Source of the DNA: Puccinia triticina
Taxonomy: Eukaryota; Basidiomycota; Pucciniomycetes; Pucciniales; Pucciniaceae
Direction: 5' to 3'
DNA: 64,000 nucleotides
Assembly: GCF_026914185.1 (NCBI RefSeq)
Contig: NC_070565.1
Coordinates: 5,456,001 to 5,520,000 of the forward strand
Shown here: positions 43,807 through 54,699 of the stretch, in pieces
How the letters are laid out: each line of letters starts with the position of its first letter
Numbering within the stretch: the first letter of the stretch is position 1
Notes under the pieces: model-generated
Told to the model about the DNA's origin: nothing
What the model saw: the letters and a program-made list of their open reading frames with translations, nothing else
The model's database searches: none
Position numbers and translations under genes: made by a program

Positions 43807-44446
43807 TGTCATACGACAGAATGGATCTGCTCCAGTGTGTTGGCCAATAACATTTCTCGGCCATTTGCACAACATCCTCAATCAGCGATTTCAAAACATC
43901 TTTGAATGGACGCTTCCGACTTGCTATAGCAAGCCATTAATTGCAACTAGTAACTTATCCAAATCTTTGACTAGTGCAATTGGGATAGGGAAGATAGGAT
44001 TGAGTCCCAACCATCTCTTTCTAGGTCTAGTTGAGTTTGAGATTCCAAATCATTGTTGCATAATCTCTCAGCGCATAATCTTGTAGCAAATAACCTTTCC
44101 TTCGCTCCTGATTAGTTAGCAGCCCATACTCATCAAAACTTGCAGGAATCAACAGGCACCGCTGTCGTCAAAACACCTTATGCCATCTCCCTTGTTTGCA
44201 TTATGCCTTACCCGCTTGTGCGCGCGTCTACTATATGTACTGCCGCGAGTTGTATGATTTCTTTCCCCTCATCAAAATAAGATTATTGTTCTCAGCACCT
44301 TGAAAATTGCCTTCTGCAAATTTTGTCACTTCGAATCCCTTCTAGTGTTTCTGACTTAAAGAACTCAAGTTATCCAAAGTAAGAAATTACTCATCTTCCT
44401 TCTTCAAAGTGCCCACCCGCCTGCCTGTACCAAGCGCTGTGTGACA
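43807..44446 (+). mobile_element. probable 3' LTR of the chromovirus
   Basis: Starts TGTCATACGACAG, ends GCTGTGTGACA, 640 bp, with TGTCA/TGACA inverted ends and pol about 770 bp upstream in the same orientation. The 5' LTR is not in the window, so identity as the matching LTR is inferred. Confidence 0.55.
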
Positions 44447-44720
44447 CCCAGGACTGGGTCAAAGCTGAGCATCAGCTGGGACAGGACTAGAAAAAGGCTG
44501 AGCAAGGACTGGTACAAAGCTGAGAATCAGCTGCACCAGGACTAGTACAAAGCTGAGCATCACCTGGGCAAGGACTGATCAAAAGGCTTTATTCCAATTC
44601 TGAGAGTGAGCTGCGTGAAAAAGCGGAGTATGAGCTGGGAAGAAAAGCTGAGTATGAGCTGGGTACCAAAGCTGAGTATCAGCTGGACAGAACTGAGGAT
44701 CAGTTGGGCTCATCAAAAAC
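44447..44720. repeat. degenerate AAGCTGAGnATnAGCTGG repeats
   Basis: About eight imperfect copies spaced 25-45 bp. No coding. Confidence 0.7.
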
Positions 44721-44879
44721 TGAACAAGGCCTCCTTGGTAAATTTTGGAAGTTGAGGTGATGGTTGGGAGATTGGGGTGGATAGTGGATAGATATTGGAT
44801 AGATGGTGGGTAGCTGGCTGGAGCTGGTGTGATGTCAATCAACTGACTATTTTATTTTCCTGGTGCAAGCGGGTAATAT

Positions 44880-45240
44880 AGTGGGATTTGTACCCCACTT
44901 GATGACCAGTCAAGTGATCCGCTTGATGGCTGGACATCAAGCAAAGTGTGTGATCTGCTTGATGACCGGCCATTGAGAGGAGTGCACATCACACTCAATG
45001 GTTGGTCATTGAGTAGGATGTGTACCCTACTCAATAAACGGTCAACCAGTGGGGTGTGTGATCTGCTTGATGTCCAGCCATCAAGCAGATTTCACACCTC
45101 ACTTAATGACTGGCCATCAAGTGTACATCCCACTTGATGCCTGTTCATCAAATGGAGTACACATCCCGCTCCATGACCAGCCATTGAGTGGGGTGTGTGC
45201 TCTGCTTGATGACCAACCATTGAGTGGGATGTGTCTGTTG
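44880..45240. repeat. minisatellite of about 40-50-bp units
   Basis: Repeats of CTTGATGnCnnGnCATCAAG and CATTGAGTGGGGTGTGT, about eight copies. Each unit is itself a small hairpin (CTTGATG...CATCAAG). Small open frames here are repeat artefacts. Confidence 0.85.
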
Positions 45241-45274
45241 ATGGCTTTCAAGAAGTATGCACTGCCAGCATATT

Positions 45275-45461
45275 TGGCTGGGTTGAAGTCATCCCAGTTT
45301 AACTGGGATGCACTCAACCAATTTAAAGTTGGTTGATCTCAACCAATTTAATATAAACCCAAGGGGGGTACCTTGGATTTGTATTTCATCAGCTGAGATC
45401 ACCCAAGTTTAAATTGGTTGAGTGCATCCCAGTTTAACTGGGATAACCTCAACCCAGCCAA
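45275..45461. mobile_element. MITE with about 53-bp inverted arms
   Basis: TGGCTGGGTTGA at the left is mirrored by TCAACCCAGCCA at the right; both arms include CATCCCAGTTTAACTGGGAT, itself palindromic, and CTCAACCAATTTAAA. Confidence 0.85.
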
Positions 45462-45631
45462 TTATGCTAGCAGTGATGGTGGCTATTGATTGGAGTGTGT
45501 ATTTATGTAGATACACCACTTGATGGCTGGCATCAAGTGTACTCCACTGGATGCTGGAGTGCACAGTGGGGCACTCCTTTTTCAGGGAGAAAAACATCAG
45601 AAAGGGAGTGCTGAGTCCATGCACTCCAATT

Positions 45632-45786
45632 GGAGGACTTCCTGTGAACTATGAATAAATTTGGAATTTCAGATTTTGCAGGGAAATCTGGAATCTGAAA
45701 CTCTGGATCACTTTGGGGATCTTTGCGGACCTAGATTTCCCTGTGAAATCTGATATCTGGCAGCTCAGATCAACAGGAAGTCCTCC
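45632..45786. mobile_element. MITE with GGAGGACTTCCTGT termini
   Basis: 155 bp, 14-bp inverted ends GGAGGACTTCCTGT/ACAGGAAGTCCTCC, with GGGAAATCTGGAATCTG and GATTTCCCTGTG inside. A related end, AGAAGTCCTCC, occurs near 50203. Confidence 0.8.
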
Positions 45787-46424
45787 CTTGTATGGAGTGA
45801 ACTATTGGGACACTAATTAAATTTGGTGGCATGGTGGCTCACTCCAATTGCTTTGGCTGGCTGGGGCCCACACTCCAACTTTCCTGGAGTGCATGCTCCA
45901 TTAAATTGCTTTTAGAGTGCATGAAGTAAATTTATGGAGTGCATTTAGGCTGACCCAAAAAATAAGATCAAATTGTTGAACCAGAAAAGAATTTAACACA
46001 AAAAATAGTAGCTTGTTCAAAGTACAAACATACACAGATAACAAAAAAAAATAATCAAAATCACAAATTGAGGCAAGATAAAATAATTGATAATTACAGA
46101 CTATCTGTACATATTGAAATTGAAAATACTGGAATAGGGAGGATCAATGTGTGTTTTCAAGCTAGACTGGCTTGATAAGCAAACTGATTTTTGATGGGGA
46201 TAATGTTGGATAAGTGGGTTGGAAGATTGCAGAAGCTTTGCGGATGTTTTTGATGATATTTTATTGGTGATTGAACTTGGTATAGTTGCTGGTTTACTGT
46301 TATCTTTTTTCAATCAACTGATTGACCTGGTGATGTTTGCTGTTGATTGGGAATCTTCCTTAGTTATTGAACATCCTGTGGTTTCGGGTTTTGGTTGTTC
46401 TATTTTGATTGGAATGTTCCCATC
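45787..46424. other. no gene; 3' flank of the membrane-protein gene
   Basis: AT-rich intergenic sequence without motifs; it probably includes the 3' untranslated region and terminator of the minus-strand gene. Confidence 0.45.
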
Positions 46425-48789
46425 TTAATCTCGCTCTCGGAGCTGATGGATAGCATCAAAGTGACCCCGGCCAGCCGAGCTTTGGGCATCGATACTTCGA
46501 GCTCCTGGGCTTCGGGGAAAATTTTGGGAATCGCTAGATTGGGATTGGGGGATTTGGACCGGCGTTGGATAGTTCTGCTGTACTCGGATGTGGAAGCTTT
46601 TCGAAGAGTTTGGGGACGGGGTGTATGCAAGAGGTGATCCTGTGGAGCTTTCCCGTGGCTTAGATGTGAAAAGATGAGATGGTTGGTAGTGAGAGCCGGC
46701 CTTTGGCAGATGGGTCAGGGGGAACGGTTTGGCTGGCTTTAGCTGGACGAAGTTTGAGTTGGTAAGACTGAGGATCTGAAAAGGTGATTGGGTTCGGCTT
46801 ATTTTGGCACTCATCTCCGATGAAGTCTCCTGGTTGCGACTGGGTGCAGAAAGCGAAATTTGTGAGTTCGATCCAAAGCTCATCTTTGGGCAAATTCCTT
46901 TCCAGCTGCTTATCCCACCCGGATCGGTGAGAGCTCCGCTTGGTGGCTTGAGGGAAACAGGACAAACACCGATATCTCTGGCGCCATGGATGTGAAGCTT
47001 TTCCGCTGTGAGTGCATGTTGTCGAAATTGAGCACTGTGATCATCTTCTTCGTCAATTTCGTCTTGATCTGCAGATGGTGGGCCTTTTTCCGGCTCTTGG
47101 GGGAGGATTGGGTTTTTAGAGAAAGCGACGACGCAAGCCAGGAATCCTAAGACTGCGCCAGGACCACCACCCCAAGACCATGCCGCCCATTGCTCAATAG
47201 TACGAAGAAGCTGACTGAGAGTGATTGATCGTGGTGCGTCCAATACATTACAGACTGTCACGAAGTCGTATAAAAAAGTTACAGACACCCATATAAAATT
47301 ATCTCAGCTGGGTGTCAGGGGGGGATAGAATAGGGAGTTGGCTTACCAACAAAAATATTGAGGACAATGTAAGAAGTTGCTATCAAGGTACAGAACACAG
47401 CTTGCCAGGCGAAGCGCACGCAATAGCTGACCAGCTGCTTATGATTTTTCCGAGAGGCGTGATTTATCTGAGTCGCATTATCGTAGAGGTATGATATCCG
47501 AGCTGAACCTTTTGCTAGCTCATCGGCTCTTGTCACGTGGTATGAAGGTGGTGTAGTCGTTGGTGGCATTCCCAAAAGATCATCATCATCCTCATCATCA
47601 CCTAGGGTAGGCACCCAAGCTTTCAGGCGAGAGAAGAAGTTATGGCGAGGAAGTTGACCTTCATCTCCACTGGTTTGAAGAATTTTCGGTGCATGTGAGG
47701 ACTTCGTCGTAAATTCTGATCGACTACCGCTAATCAACATCTCACGCTGTTTTTGAATTTTTGTTAATATTTCAATTTGCCCCGTCAACGCGAGCAGGAG
47801 GGCAAAAGATCCTCCGAGAAAAATGAAGAGTGCGCCAACTGAGATGGCAAGCCAAACGCCAGCGAAAATTCGGAGGTTTTGTAGTGCCTTCTCTTGAGCT
47901 GTTTGCAAGCTTTTGATCTCGGTGGCCGCTCTTAGTGCTAAGAGCAAGCTGGTACCAGGTGTCTCGCTGGTGGACAGGGTAAGGATCAAACGTTGGGCTG
48001 TGGTGCGGAAAATTTGCAGTCGATCTAATATCTCTTGCACCCAATACACCGTAAATGCAAGCCACGGTATGGGAAGCACCCCGACTAAATATCCTCCAAG
48101 AATGAATCTGTTAAATATGTTAGGAGATAGAATACGTCGCTTTGTGATCATTGCCGTTGAGCCAAGAACATCCCTCCGACGCAACCGAAAGATGGAGGAT
48201 GGTAGAGCATAGAGCACCGCCCATACTGGACGCAGAAGTGATTCAGTGGAAATGATAAGGCGGGAGCTTTGGCTTTCCTGGTCCCGTGTGGGCTATAACA
48301 TAGAATCTCACCTTTTGTCCAGCCGGCATAGTATAACATACTACAAGCGGTAAGATTCAACGCAACTATGGTTGGCACCTTGTCTTCAGGGGCATCCGCG
48401 ACCACGATCAAACCAATGCCGGCTGTTTGGACTTAATTGCGAAAAGAAGGTAATCAACTCGGGGAATGTGATAAATGATCTAGATTCTGGGGTAGATGGG
48501 GCTTACTAGCAGCATGGGCGATAGTTACAATCGGGATTGCAACATGAACATTAGGATGCCAATATCCCTCGACGTCCTTCTTGAAGCACCAAATACCATT
48601 GAGACTGGCCCGGCGCAAAAGACTGATCAAATACAGCACGCCACTCAAAAGAACTATTATACCTTGGCACCATAGCACGCGCTTGTCTTTGACGCTGTAA
48701 GGGGATCGAGCATGTAGCTCAATCTTTTCTAGAATAGCTGACCATTCATCTGCTGTGGTAGGGATCGCAGCTCCAGCACCCAAGCTCAT
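46425..48789 (-). CDS. multi-pass membrane protein, four exons, function unknown
   Basis: Exons 48789-48507, 48422-48312, 48225-47347 and 47254-46425; introns of 84, 86 and 92 bp are all GT...AG (donors GTAAGC, GTGAGA, GTAAGC). Phase is kept throughout and the 2,103-base coding sequence has no stop: 700 residues from MSLGAGAAIP to LRERD. Hydrophobic segments: GIIVLLSGVLYLISLL, a weak pair around HVAIPIVTIAHAA and LIVVA, TIVALNLTACSMLYYAGW, FILGGYLVGVLPIPWLAF, FAGVWLAISVGALFIFL, CVRFAWQAVFCTLIATSYIV and GAVLGFLACVVAF, so about seven helices. A loop near 280-330 is acidic (DDEDDDD). The C-terminal 220 residues are Ser/Pro/Gln-rich and probably cytosolic and disordered. No transporter signature recognised. 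A frame-start at TTG 48798 also exists, but ATG 48789 is preferred. It looks like a genuine host gene. Confidence 0.82.
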
Positions 48790-50322
48790 GATATCCAAGA
48801 AATTTTTGGTTTGAGGTCGAGTGAAAGTGAAAAACGTTCAAAGATAAGGGATGGCGGTTTCTGTGACCAAGAGGATTGTTGACAACACAGTTCATGTAAG
48901 TTGAAGGTGTTTTAGAGAGTGAGTGACTGATGTTAACCACGCTTGCTGCGACCCCGGATAAATAAGAGCGTCTATATGTGATAAAGGAGAGTCGGCCCCA
49001 CAGGCAATCGGATTATTTCTGCTGGTAGATTCAATGGCTTTGAGGTTTCCCTTCGCACTGCGGATTTGATTGACAACTGTGGTTTGAGGTGGTGGGGGAG
49101 GATTATAAAGCAATTCGATATCCTCACGGTCAGTAGCTGCGATTGGAACGTGTCACGGTGAGTAAGGCTGAGTGTGTCTAGGATGATGAAGGAGGTTACA
49201 GCTCGCCCAGGATGGGCCAGTGGTCGGTGGAAGAGACAGACGGCTTGGTGCCGGAGATGACACTTCGGGAACACTTCAGTGGGGCGCTGCCCGCGAGATA
49301 AGGCAGGCGTATGCTCCACTCTTTCTCGGAAACAAGTCAAGGCAAGGAGACTTAAGTGAAACAGGTGGTGGATTAATGGAAACCAGGGTTACTGGGGAAG
49401 GTACGGCTGGAGGGGATTGGGGATTCCCATGCCTAAACTGCTTGGAAGGCGTGACAAGTAAGAGCGAAGCCGTAGAATGGTTCAGATACTGAGTATTAAA
49501 CGTCTCACGAAGCTACCGCCGAGGCCACCGCCCTTACAGAAACTGAGTGTCAACTTATGTCTTCCTAACGAGTTGAGAAAGGGGAAACAAAGACAACTAT
49601 AAAACGTGTTGCATTGAGAAACATATCTGCAGTAAAAGTTATCTTGCCTTTGAAAGGGAACACCGGCTGACTTCCTGTTGGCATGTGGAGACCCCACTGG
49701 GTTATCACTTGCTTTGTCACTGGTTGGATCACAACGAAACAACCAGGTCTTGCTGCCACATAATGTCTACCGATGTTCCGACTGGGAGCGCATGTACATA
49801 TTCATAGCCCGTGCTAAAAATGGACATGCAAAGACATGCAAAACAAAGGTGTACAGCTTCCCCGACTCGTAACACTTCATGTTTGATACATACATACCTA
49901 CACACCCTGCACCTGTATGTACCCGCCCCTACACCCGGCAGAGGAGGAAACCTCCCCGATTGTACAGACCGGAAGAATTGGAACTTGGAAGTGGACATAC
50001 CTTGTTGTAACTCAGACTGGGTTGCCGTCAGAGCTCAGCTAGAAACCCTTCATATTATATGCACATACTTGATGACTTCCCGTTGAGCTCTGCGGGCCTC
50101 CCAGAAGTTGATCTAGAGCCCAAAAAGCTAGTCTGCTAGAGTTCCCTGCAAAAAGCTAGAGGGTCTAAACCAACAACTGCGGGGGCCCCACATTGCACAA
50201 GAAGTCCTCCAGTGGAGTTACACATGTACAGCGGGTGTGCTGAATTTTTTGGCTGGTGGAAACAGTTCCCCAGAATGATTATGAATTAACAGAAAGGTGA
50301 AAAAAATTGAAAAGTGTGAAAA
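48790..50322. other. upstream region of the membrane-protein gene and spacer
   Basis: Contains the presumed promoter of the minus-strand gene. Open frames here are short and overlap on both strands; none is supported. 50087-50212 ends in AGAAGTCCTCC, like the MITE at 45632. Confidence 0.4.
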
Positions 50323-50730
50323 TTGACAAACTCATTGCAAATTTCTCAGAACATTTATTACTTCTCCAACCAAGGGGAGAAAATTAGATGCCACAGCATG
50401 GCATGTGACAAGAATGAAAAAAATGAAGGCCCCCTTTGGACACACAGCACTGTTATACGTCATACATTTGCCCTGTTTATGCCATATGAAGGTGCGTCCA
50501 AACAGGGCCAGACATTTTTGGAACAATTGTCATGGTTCTTATTGGATCAAATAAATTGGGCCAAATTGGTGGTGATTTCAGCCACAGTCCCTGAGTTCTA
50601 TTTGAAATTGATGGATAATCCATTCAACCAAGGAATCATTGACAATGGTTACCAAGATTTTCATTCTTTATCATTTTTGATACATGCCATACTATGCTCT
50701 CTAATTTTTGCCCCTTGTTTTGAAAAGTAA
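50323..50730 (+). CDS. 135-residue open frame, doubtful
   Basis: Starts MTNSLQISQN and stops seven bases before the Helitron end. It has no recognised motif; residues 60-110 are hydrophobic and aromatic. It may be a fragment of a larger gene cut at this point. Low support. Confidence 0.25.
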   Translation: MTNSLQISQNIYYFSNQGEKIRCHSMACDKNEKNEGPLWTHSTVIRHTFALFMPYEGASKQGQTFLEQLSWFLLDQINWAKLVVISATVPEFYLKLMDNPFNQGIIDNGYQDFHSLSFLIHAILCSLIFAPCFEK

Positions 50731-50736
50731 CAAAGA

Positions 50737-50761
50737 CTAGAGGCCAAGGCGGCTTTGCTGC
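50737..50761 (-). mobile_element. Helitron 3' terminus (minus strand)
   Basis: On the minus strand: GCAGC-AAA-GCCGC (one mismatch in the stem), CTTGGCCTCTAG, then T. The element extends to the right of 50737. Confidence 0.65.
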
Positions 50762-50865
50762 AGCATACTCAGGGTCTAGTCTACGTACATACATTGTAAC
50801 ATTCCCATTTAGGCATAATTTGCAAATTTTGGCTATATTTTTGACCCTTGGATGTAGAGATGGCC

Positions 50866-51285
50866 TTACGGTACCTGTTTGGGGGCACCTGGTACCCCTT
50901 GGCGTGCCAGCGCACCCAATCAATAGTACCAGGTACCTGATTTGGGGCAAATAAACCAGGTGTAACCCAAATACACGCCATAATAATCCCTAGCCCCTGA
51001 TCAATAACTTGGTTTCCAGCGGAGGTTGGACATATACATATGATTGGATATCATCAGGCAGTATCCAAAATGTTGCTGAATACAAATCAGCTCCTCTCAA
51101 CCTAGCCTTGAACAGGAAACTAAACCAATCAAAAGCAGCAGCCAATCAAGCTGATTGGTTACTACTATAAAACGTTGGGAGGCACCCGTTGTACCCCCTT
51201 TGGTACTGCTGGTACCCTATCAGGAAGTGACCTGTGTGGTACCTGGTGCCTGTTTTTCAGAAAAAACAACCAGGTACCTGGGTCT
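50866..51285. repeat. region with GGTACC-centred inverted repeats
   Basis: GGTACCTGTTT, CACCTGGTACC, AGTACCAGGTACCTG on the left are mirrored by GGTACCTGGTGCC and CCAGGTACCTGGG on the right. Probably part of a non-autonomous element, perhaps the Helitron body. No gene. Confidence 0.55.
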
Positions 51286-51758
51286 TGTTCCATCTGTACT
51301 CAAATTCTTTCTAGTTAAGACCAAAATGAGTGAGATTTTCATTGAATTTTTCATTACTGGTAAACAAAAAAAATGGTGTTTATTTGATACCATCTTGTGG
51401 ATCTGTTGTTATGAGCCGTAGGGCGGGCTCCGCAGCGCAGACTCACATGTACATAGACTACACATACATGTCACGGACCATACTCAAGGTTCAAGAGGCT
51501 GGAGATCCAAGCTTCTTCCTCATCCTGCAATCTACCATCTTGGATCCAGAACCCCAGACCTTAGACTCCATAGAACAGACCATAACATATTGCAGGATCT
51601 ACTTTACGGAGACAAAGACTAAGAACCAGATTGCTCCGCCTCCAAAACCTTGAACATCCCAAATCCAAAACCCTGAATATCCTGCACTCCACTCTCAGAA
51701 ACCCAACTCCGCTCTTGGAAACCTTGAATATCCCACTCCAACATCACACAGCAATACA

Positions 51759-53670
51759 ATGGACGCCTCCAAAGCCGCCAAACTCCAAAAAAAAATGGTC
51801 AACATCACCAAGAAGGCCAACAAAGAGGAGAAAAAACGCCGTCAGGCCAAGGCCAATTTGGAGGACGCACTCCGCAAGCAGAACCCACCCCCCCCCTCCC
51901 CCCCCCCCCCCCCTACCAACCGCCAGAGCAGAGGTAGCCACAACCAAAGCCCCCAAGGCTGCCCAACCCAACAAGTTCAATGGCAAATACGGAATGGCGG
52001 CGGAGACGTTTGCCAGGCAGGTTGGCATGTATATGACCTTGAACAAGGCCTTGTTCCCAACCTACTTGACACGAATCCTATTTCTGTCCTTGTACATGAC
52101 CGGAACCGCGGGTGTATGGGCCGCCCCGTTCCTTGAGCAGGCGGCAGCGGACCCGCCCACCCTGACCTACGTGGAGTTCACGGCGTCTTTCCGGGCCATG
52201 TGTTTTGACCCGGAAAAGAAGACAAAGGCAGAACAAGCCCTCCAAGCGCTGAAGCAGACCGGGTCCGTTGTAAAGCTCAAAAGTGTTCCTGAGAACCTTT
52301 TGCTGAGTGCAGAAAGGGATGAATGAGGTTACCTCTGCCTTTCCTGGGTCACTAGACACTAAAACACGCCCCCCAATCTATGATTGGAAGTTTTATGTAG
52401 TGATAGTGGAGGTGTATCAAAAGATAGCCTACTTTGAGCAGGTGGCTTAAGGGGTATGGTGATGTAGCTGATGTGTAAGTGTTGTAATGAGGTTGTAATT
52501 TATGTGTAAGGGTGTAAAACCACAATATAGAGTGGGGCTAATACTGTAGAGTGAGCAAGTATTGTACTGTTATGGGGTAAGCTGAGTGCAAGTAGTTTGC
52601 TGAGAGAAATTACAACTGGGAGGAGGAGAGCCTCCTTAAATAGAAAAGAGTGAGACATTTTAGCTCCAGGGGAACAAGAGAATGAGGGGTTTTAGCTGCC
52701 CTGAAAGCTACAATGAGGTATTTTGGCTGGTGGTTGACAGGTCACATGAGGTCATGATGTAATATGAGGGAATTTAGCTAGTGAGAAATAGGAGGTGAGA
52801 TATTTTAGCTGGCCTGGCCTGTCAACTGATGTCATCTGCAAGCTGCATGAGGGTTTTTTGCTATCTTGACACCTGCATGATGTCATCTGTCAACTGTCAG
52901 ACTGCATAATCCTGCATCAAGTGTGCATAACACTGCATGACACTTTATGACATGTGCATAGCACAATGAAATGAGTGCAGCTGATGAGGTAAAGTATATG
53001 TAAAGGTTTAGACAAGCTGTCAGGGTGGTCCATGTAATGGATTACATGTCCTGGGTAAGTGTGGTTCATGTAACGGATCACATGACCTGAGTATGGTGTT
53101 TTGTGTGTATGTAACTGAATGATGGTGTCTTGAAGGGGTTGTATCTTCTGATCCAGAGGGGTGTAAGGTGTGTTGTCCATGGTGTCCTGTGTAGTTTTTG
53201 GCCCTAGAATCCAGTGGTGTTGCCGTATTGGTTGATTTGAGAGTGTACATATGAGAAAAAAAGGAAATTTTGAAATGGGCTAGATGGGTAACCATAAAGC
53301 ATACCACACTGTGGCGGACTACACCCACTCCTTTTTCCAGCACGCTTCCGCAGCGGGATGGGAAGTCCCCACCCTGATCAGCCCGTACCACCAGGGCCTG
53401 AAGGGGGAAATCCAGATGTGGCTCATTGTTTCCTGCAGCACATTCGCAACTGTTAATGAGTTTGCTAGTTTGACACGGCAATGAGCGGAGTGGAGACCGG
53501 AACAGCGCTGACCAAACAGAAGATCAACCCCAACGCCATGGACCTATCATCATTAAACGGACAACTCTCCAGCTCCGAGAAGGCCCGGATGATGCGGGAA
53601 GGACTCTGTTTCCAATGCGGAGTGCAGGGCCACATATCCCGCAACTGTCCGATGTGGAACTACTCAAAGG
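51759..53670 (+). pseudogene. gag: LTR-retrotransposon Gag, split by an LTR and frameshifted
   Basis: ATG 51759 (MDASKAAKLQ) opens a Lys/Arg-rich N-terminus. Frame changes in the C run at about 51887-51913, then KFNGKYGMAAETFARQVGMY and the capsid-like region run to Gly-Ser-Val at 52268. An LTR fills 52269-53308. Gag resumes at 53313 (ADYTHSFFQHASAAGWEVP), loses one base at 53482-53486 where CAA is followed by TGAGC, and ends with a zinc knuckle CFQCGVQGHISRNC near 53607-53648. The order and the knuckle mark it as Ty3-like Gag. Pol is not visible; a GA-repeat tract begins 90 bp later. Confidence 0.8.
52269..53308 (+). mobile_element. 1.04-kb solo LTR inside gag
   Basis: TGTAAAGCTC...GCATACCACA. 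Left duplication CCGT (52265-52268), right CTGT (53309-53312), one C-to-T change. Removal restores the Gly-Ser-Val-Ala-Asp-Tyr reading. It contains GAGG(T/G)nTTTTnGCT repeats like those in the LTR at 41245. Confidence 0.85.
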
Positions 53671-53756
53671 GGAGAATTGTGAGCCTGAGTCTCTTATGTG
53701 ACTACAGGACACAAGAAAAAAGGGGGGAATCTGGTTGGATTTCTTGGGATAAAGAA

Positions 53757-53970
53757 ATACAAACAGAAAGAGAGAAAGAAAGAGAGAAAGAGAGAAAGAA
53801 AGAGAGAAAGAAAGAGAGAAAGAGAGAAAGAAAGTGAGAAAGAGAGAAAGAAAGAGAGAAAGAGAGAAAGAAAGAGAGAAAGAGAGAAAGAAAGAGAGAA
53901 AGAGAGAAAGAAAGAGAGAAAGAGAGAAAGAAAGAGAGAAAGAGAGAAAGAAAGAGAGAAAGAGAGAAAG
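53757..53970 (+). repeat. (GAGAGAAAGAAA)n microsatellite
   Basis: About 215 bp of pure purine GAGA/GAAA repeats. Long open frames of Lys/Arg/Glu across it are artefacts. Confidence 0.97.
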
Positions 53971-54699
53971 ATCAGGCCAAGAATTTAAATCTTTATTAAT
54001 TGATCTGGGCTATTCTCAACCTGGAAAAGTTGGATGCCAGCTGTTCCAGGCCAAAAAGAGTGCAACAGCCTCCACTCACAACAAGTAAACGTTGGTGGGA
54101 TTCAGAAGTAGGGTTACTACTCTGCTCTGGTTTTATTGGTCTTAACCAGAGATAACCTTTTGATCTTTTATGATTGAAAGAGTTGAAGAAATGAAGAAAC
54201 AATCAAGAGCAACAGAGTTTCACTCTGGATAAGCAAGGTTCAGTGAAAGAGTTTACTTACTGTCAATATCCTAGGCGCCTGTGACGGTAGGTATACTGGG
54301 AGCGTGGTGTTCTCTTTGGTGGTGATCCTGGGTTATCTGGGGTGTGGTTCTGGTGTGCTGAAGTCTGTGTATCCTTGAAGGTACCCAAAGCTAAGAATGC
54401 CGCGAGAGTACCAGAGTCCATGAGCATAGACAAAATCAACACTGTTCTAAAACAGACCGGTAGTGACTGACCACAAGACAAGCCCGTGCGGCGGTTTTAG
54501 ACCAGGAGCGAGCGTGCAGGATACATATAGTGACAGAGGTTCTCAGACGGACCTTTCTCCCACACTCCTCACTCCTCGACAGCTCTTGTTTTGTTTGTCA
54601 TAATCCAATATTTCTCTGATCAGCAGGAAATATTCTGGAAAAAATTTAAATTTCTATAAATTACTTGAATTCTCATAACCTTTTACGCTTCTTATCATC
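53971..54699. other. spacer and leader of the DIRS-like element
   Basis: No gene recognised. It should include the left terminal repeat of the DIRS-like element, but no matching repeat could be identified by eye at its other end. Confidence 0.35.

Noticed and set aside
44300..44345. CTTCGAATCCC near 44333 as a tRNA B box
   Set aside because: No A box or cloverleaf could be built upstream, and it lies inside an LTR.
44852..45336. Overlapping frames over the 44.9-45.3 kb repeats
   Set aside because: Minisatellite artefacts present on both strands.
48972..49340. 122-residue minus-strand frame upstream of the membrane-protein gene
   Set aside because: No motif, overlaps another frame on each strand, and lies in the presumed promoter.
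53698..53988. Long Lys/Glu/Arg frames across the purine tract
   Set aside because: Pure microsatellite translated in several frames; no gene.
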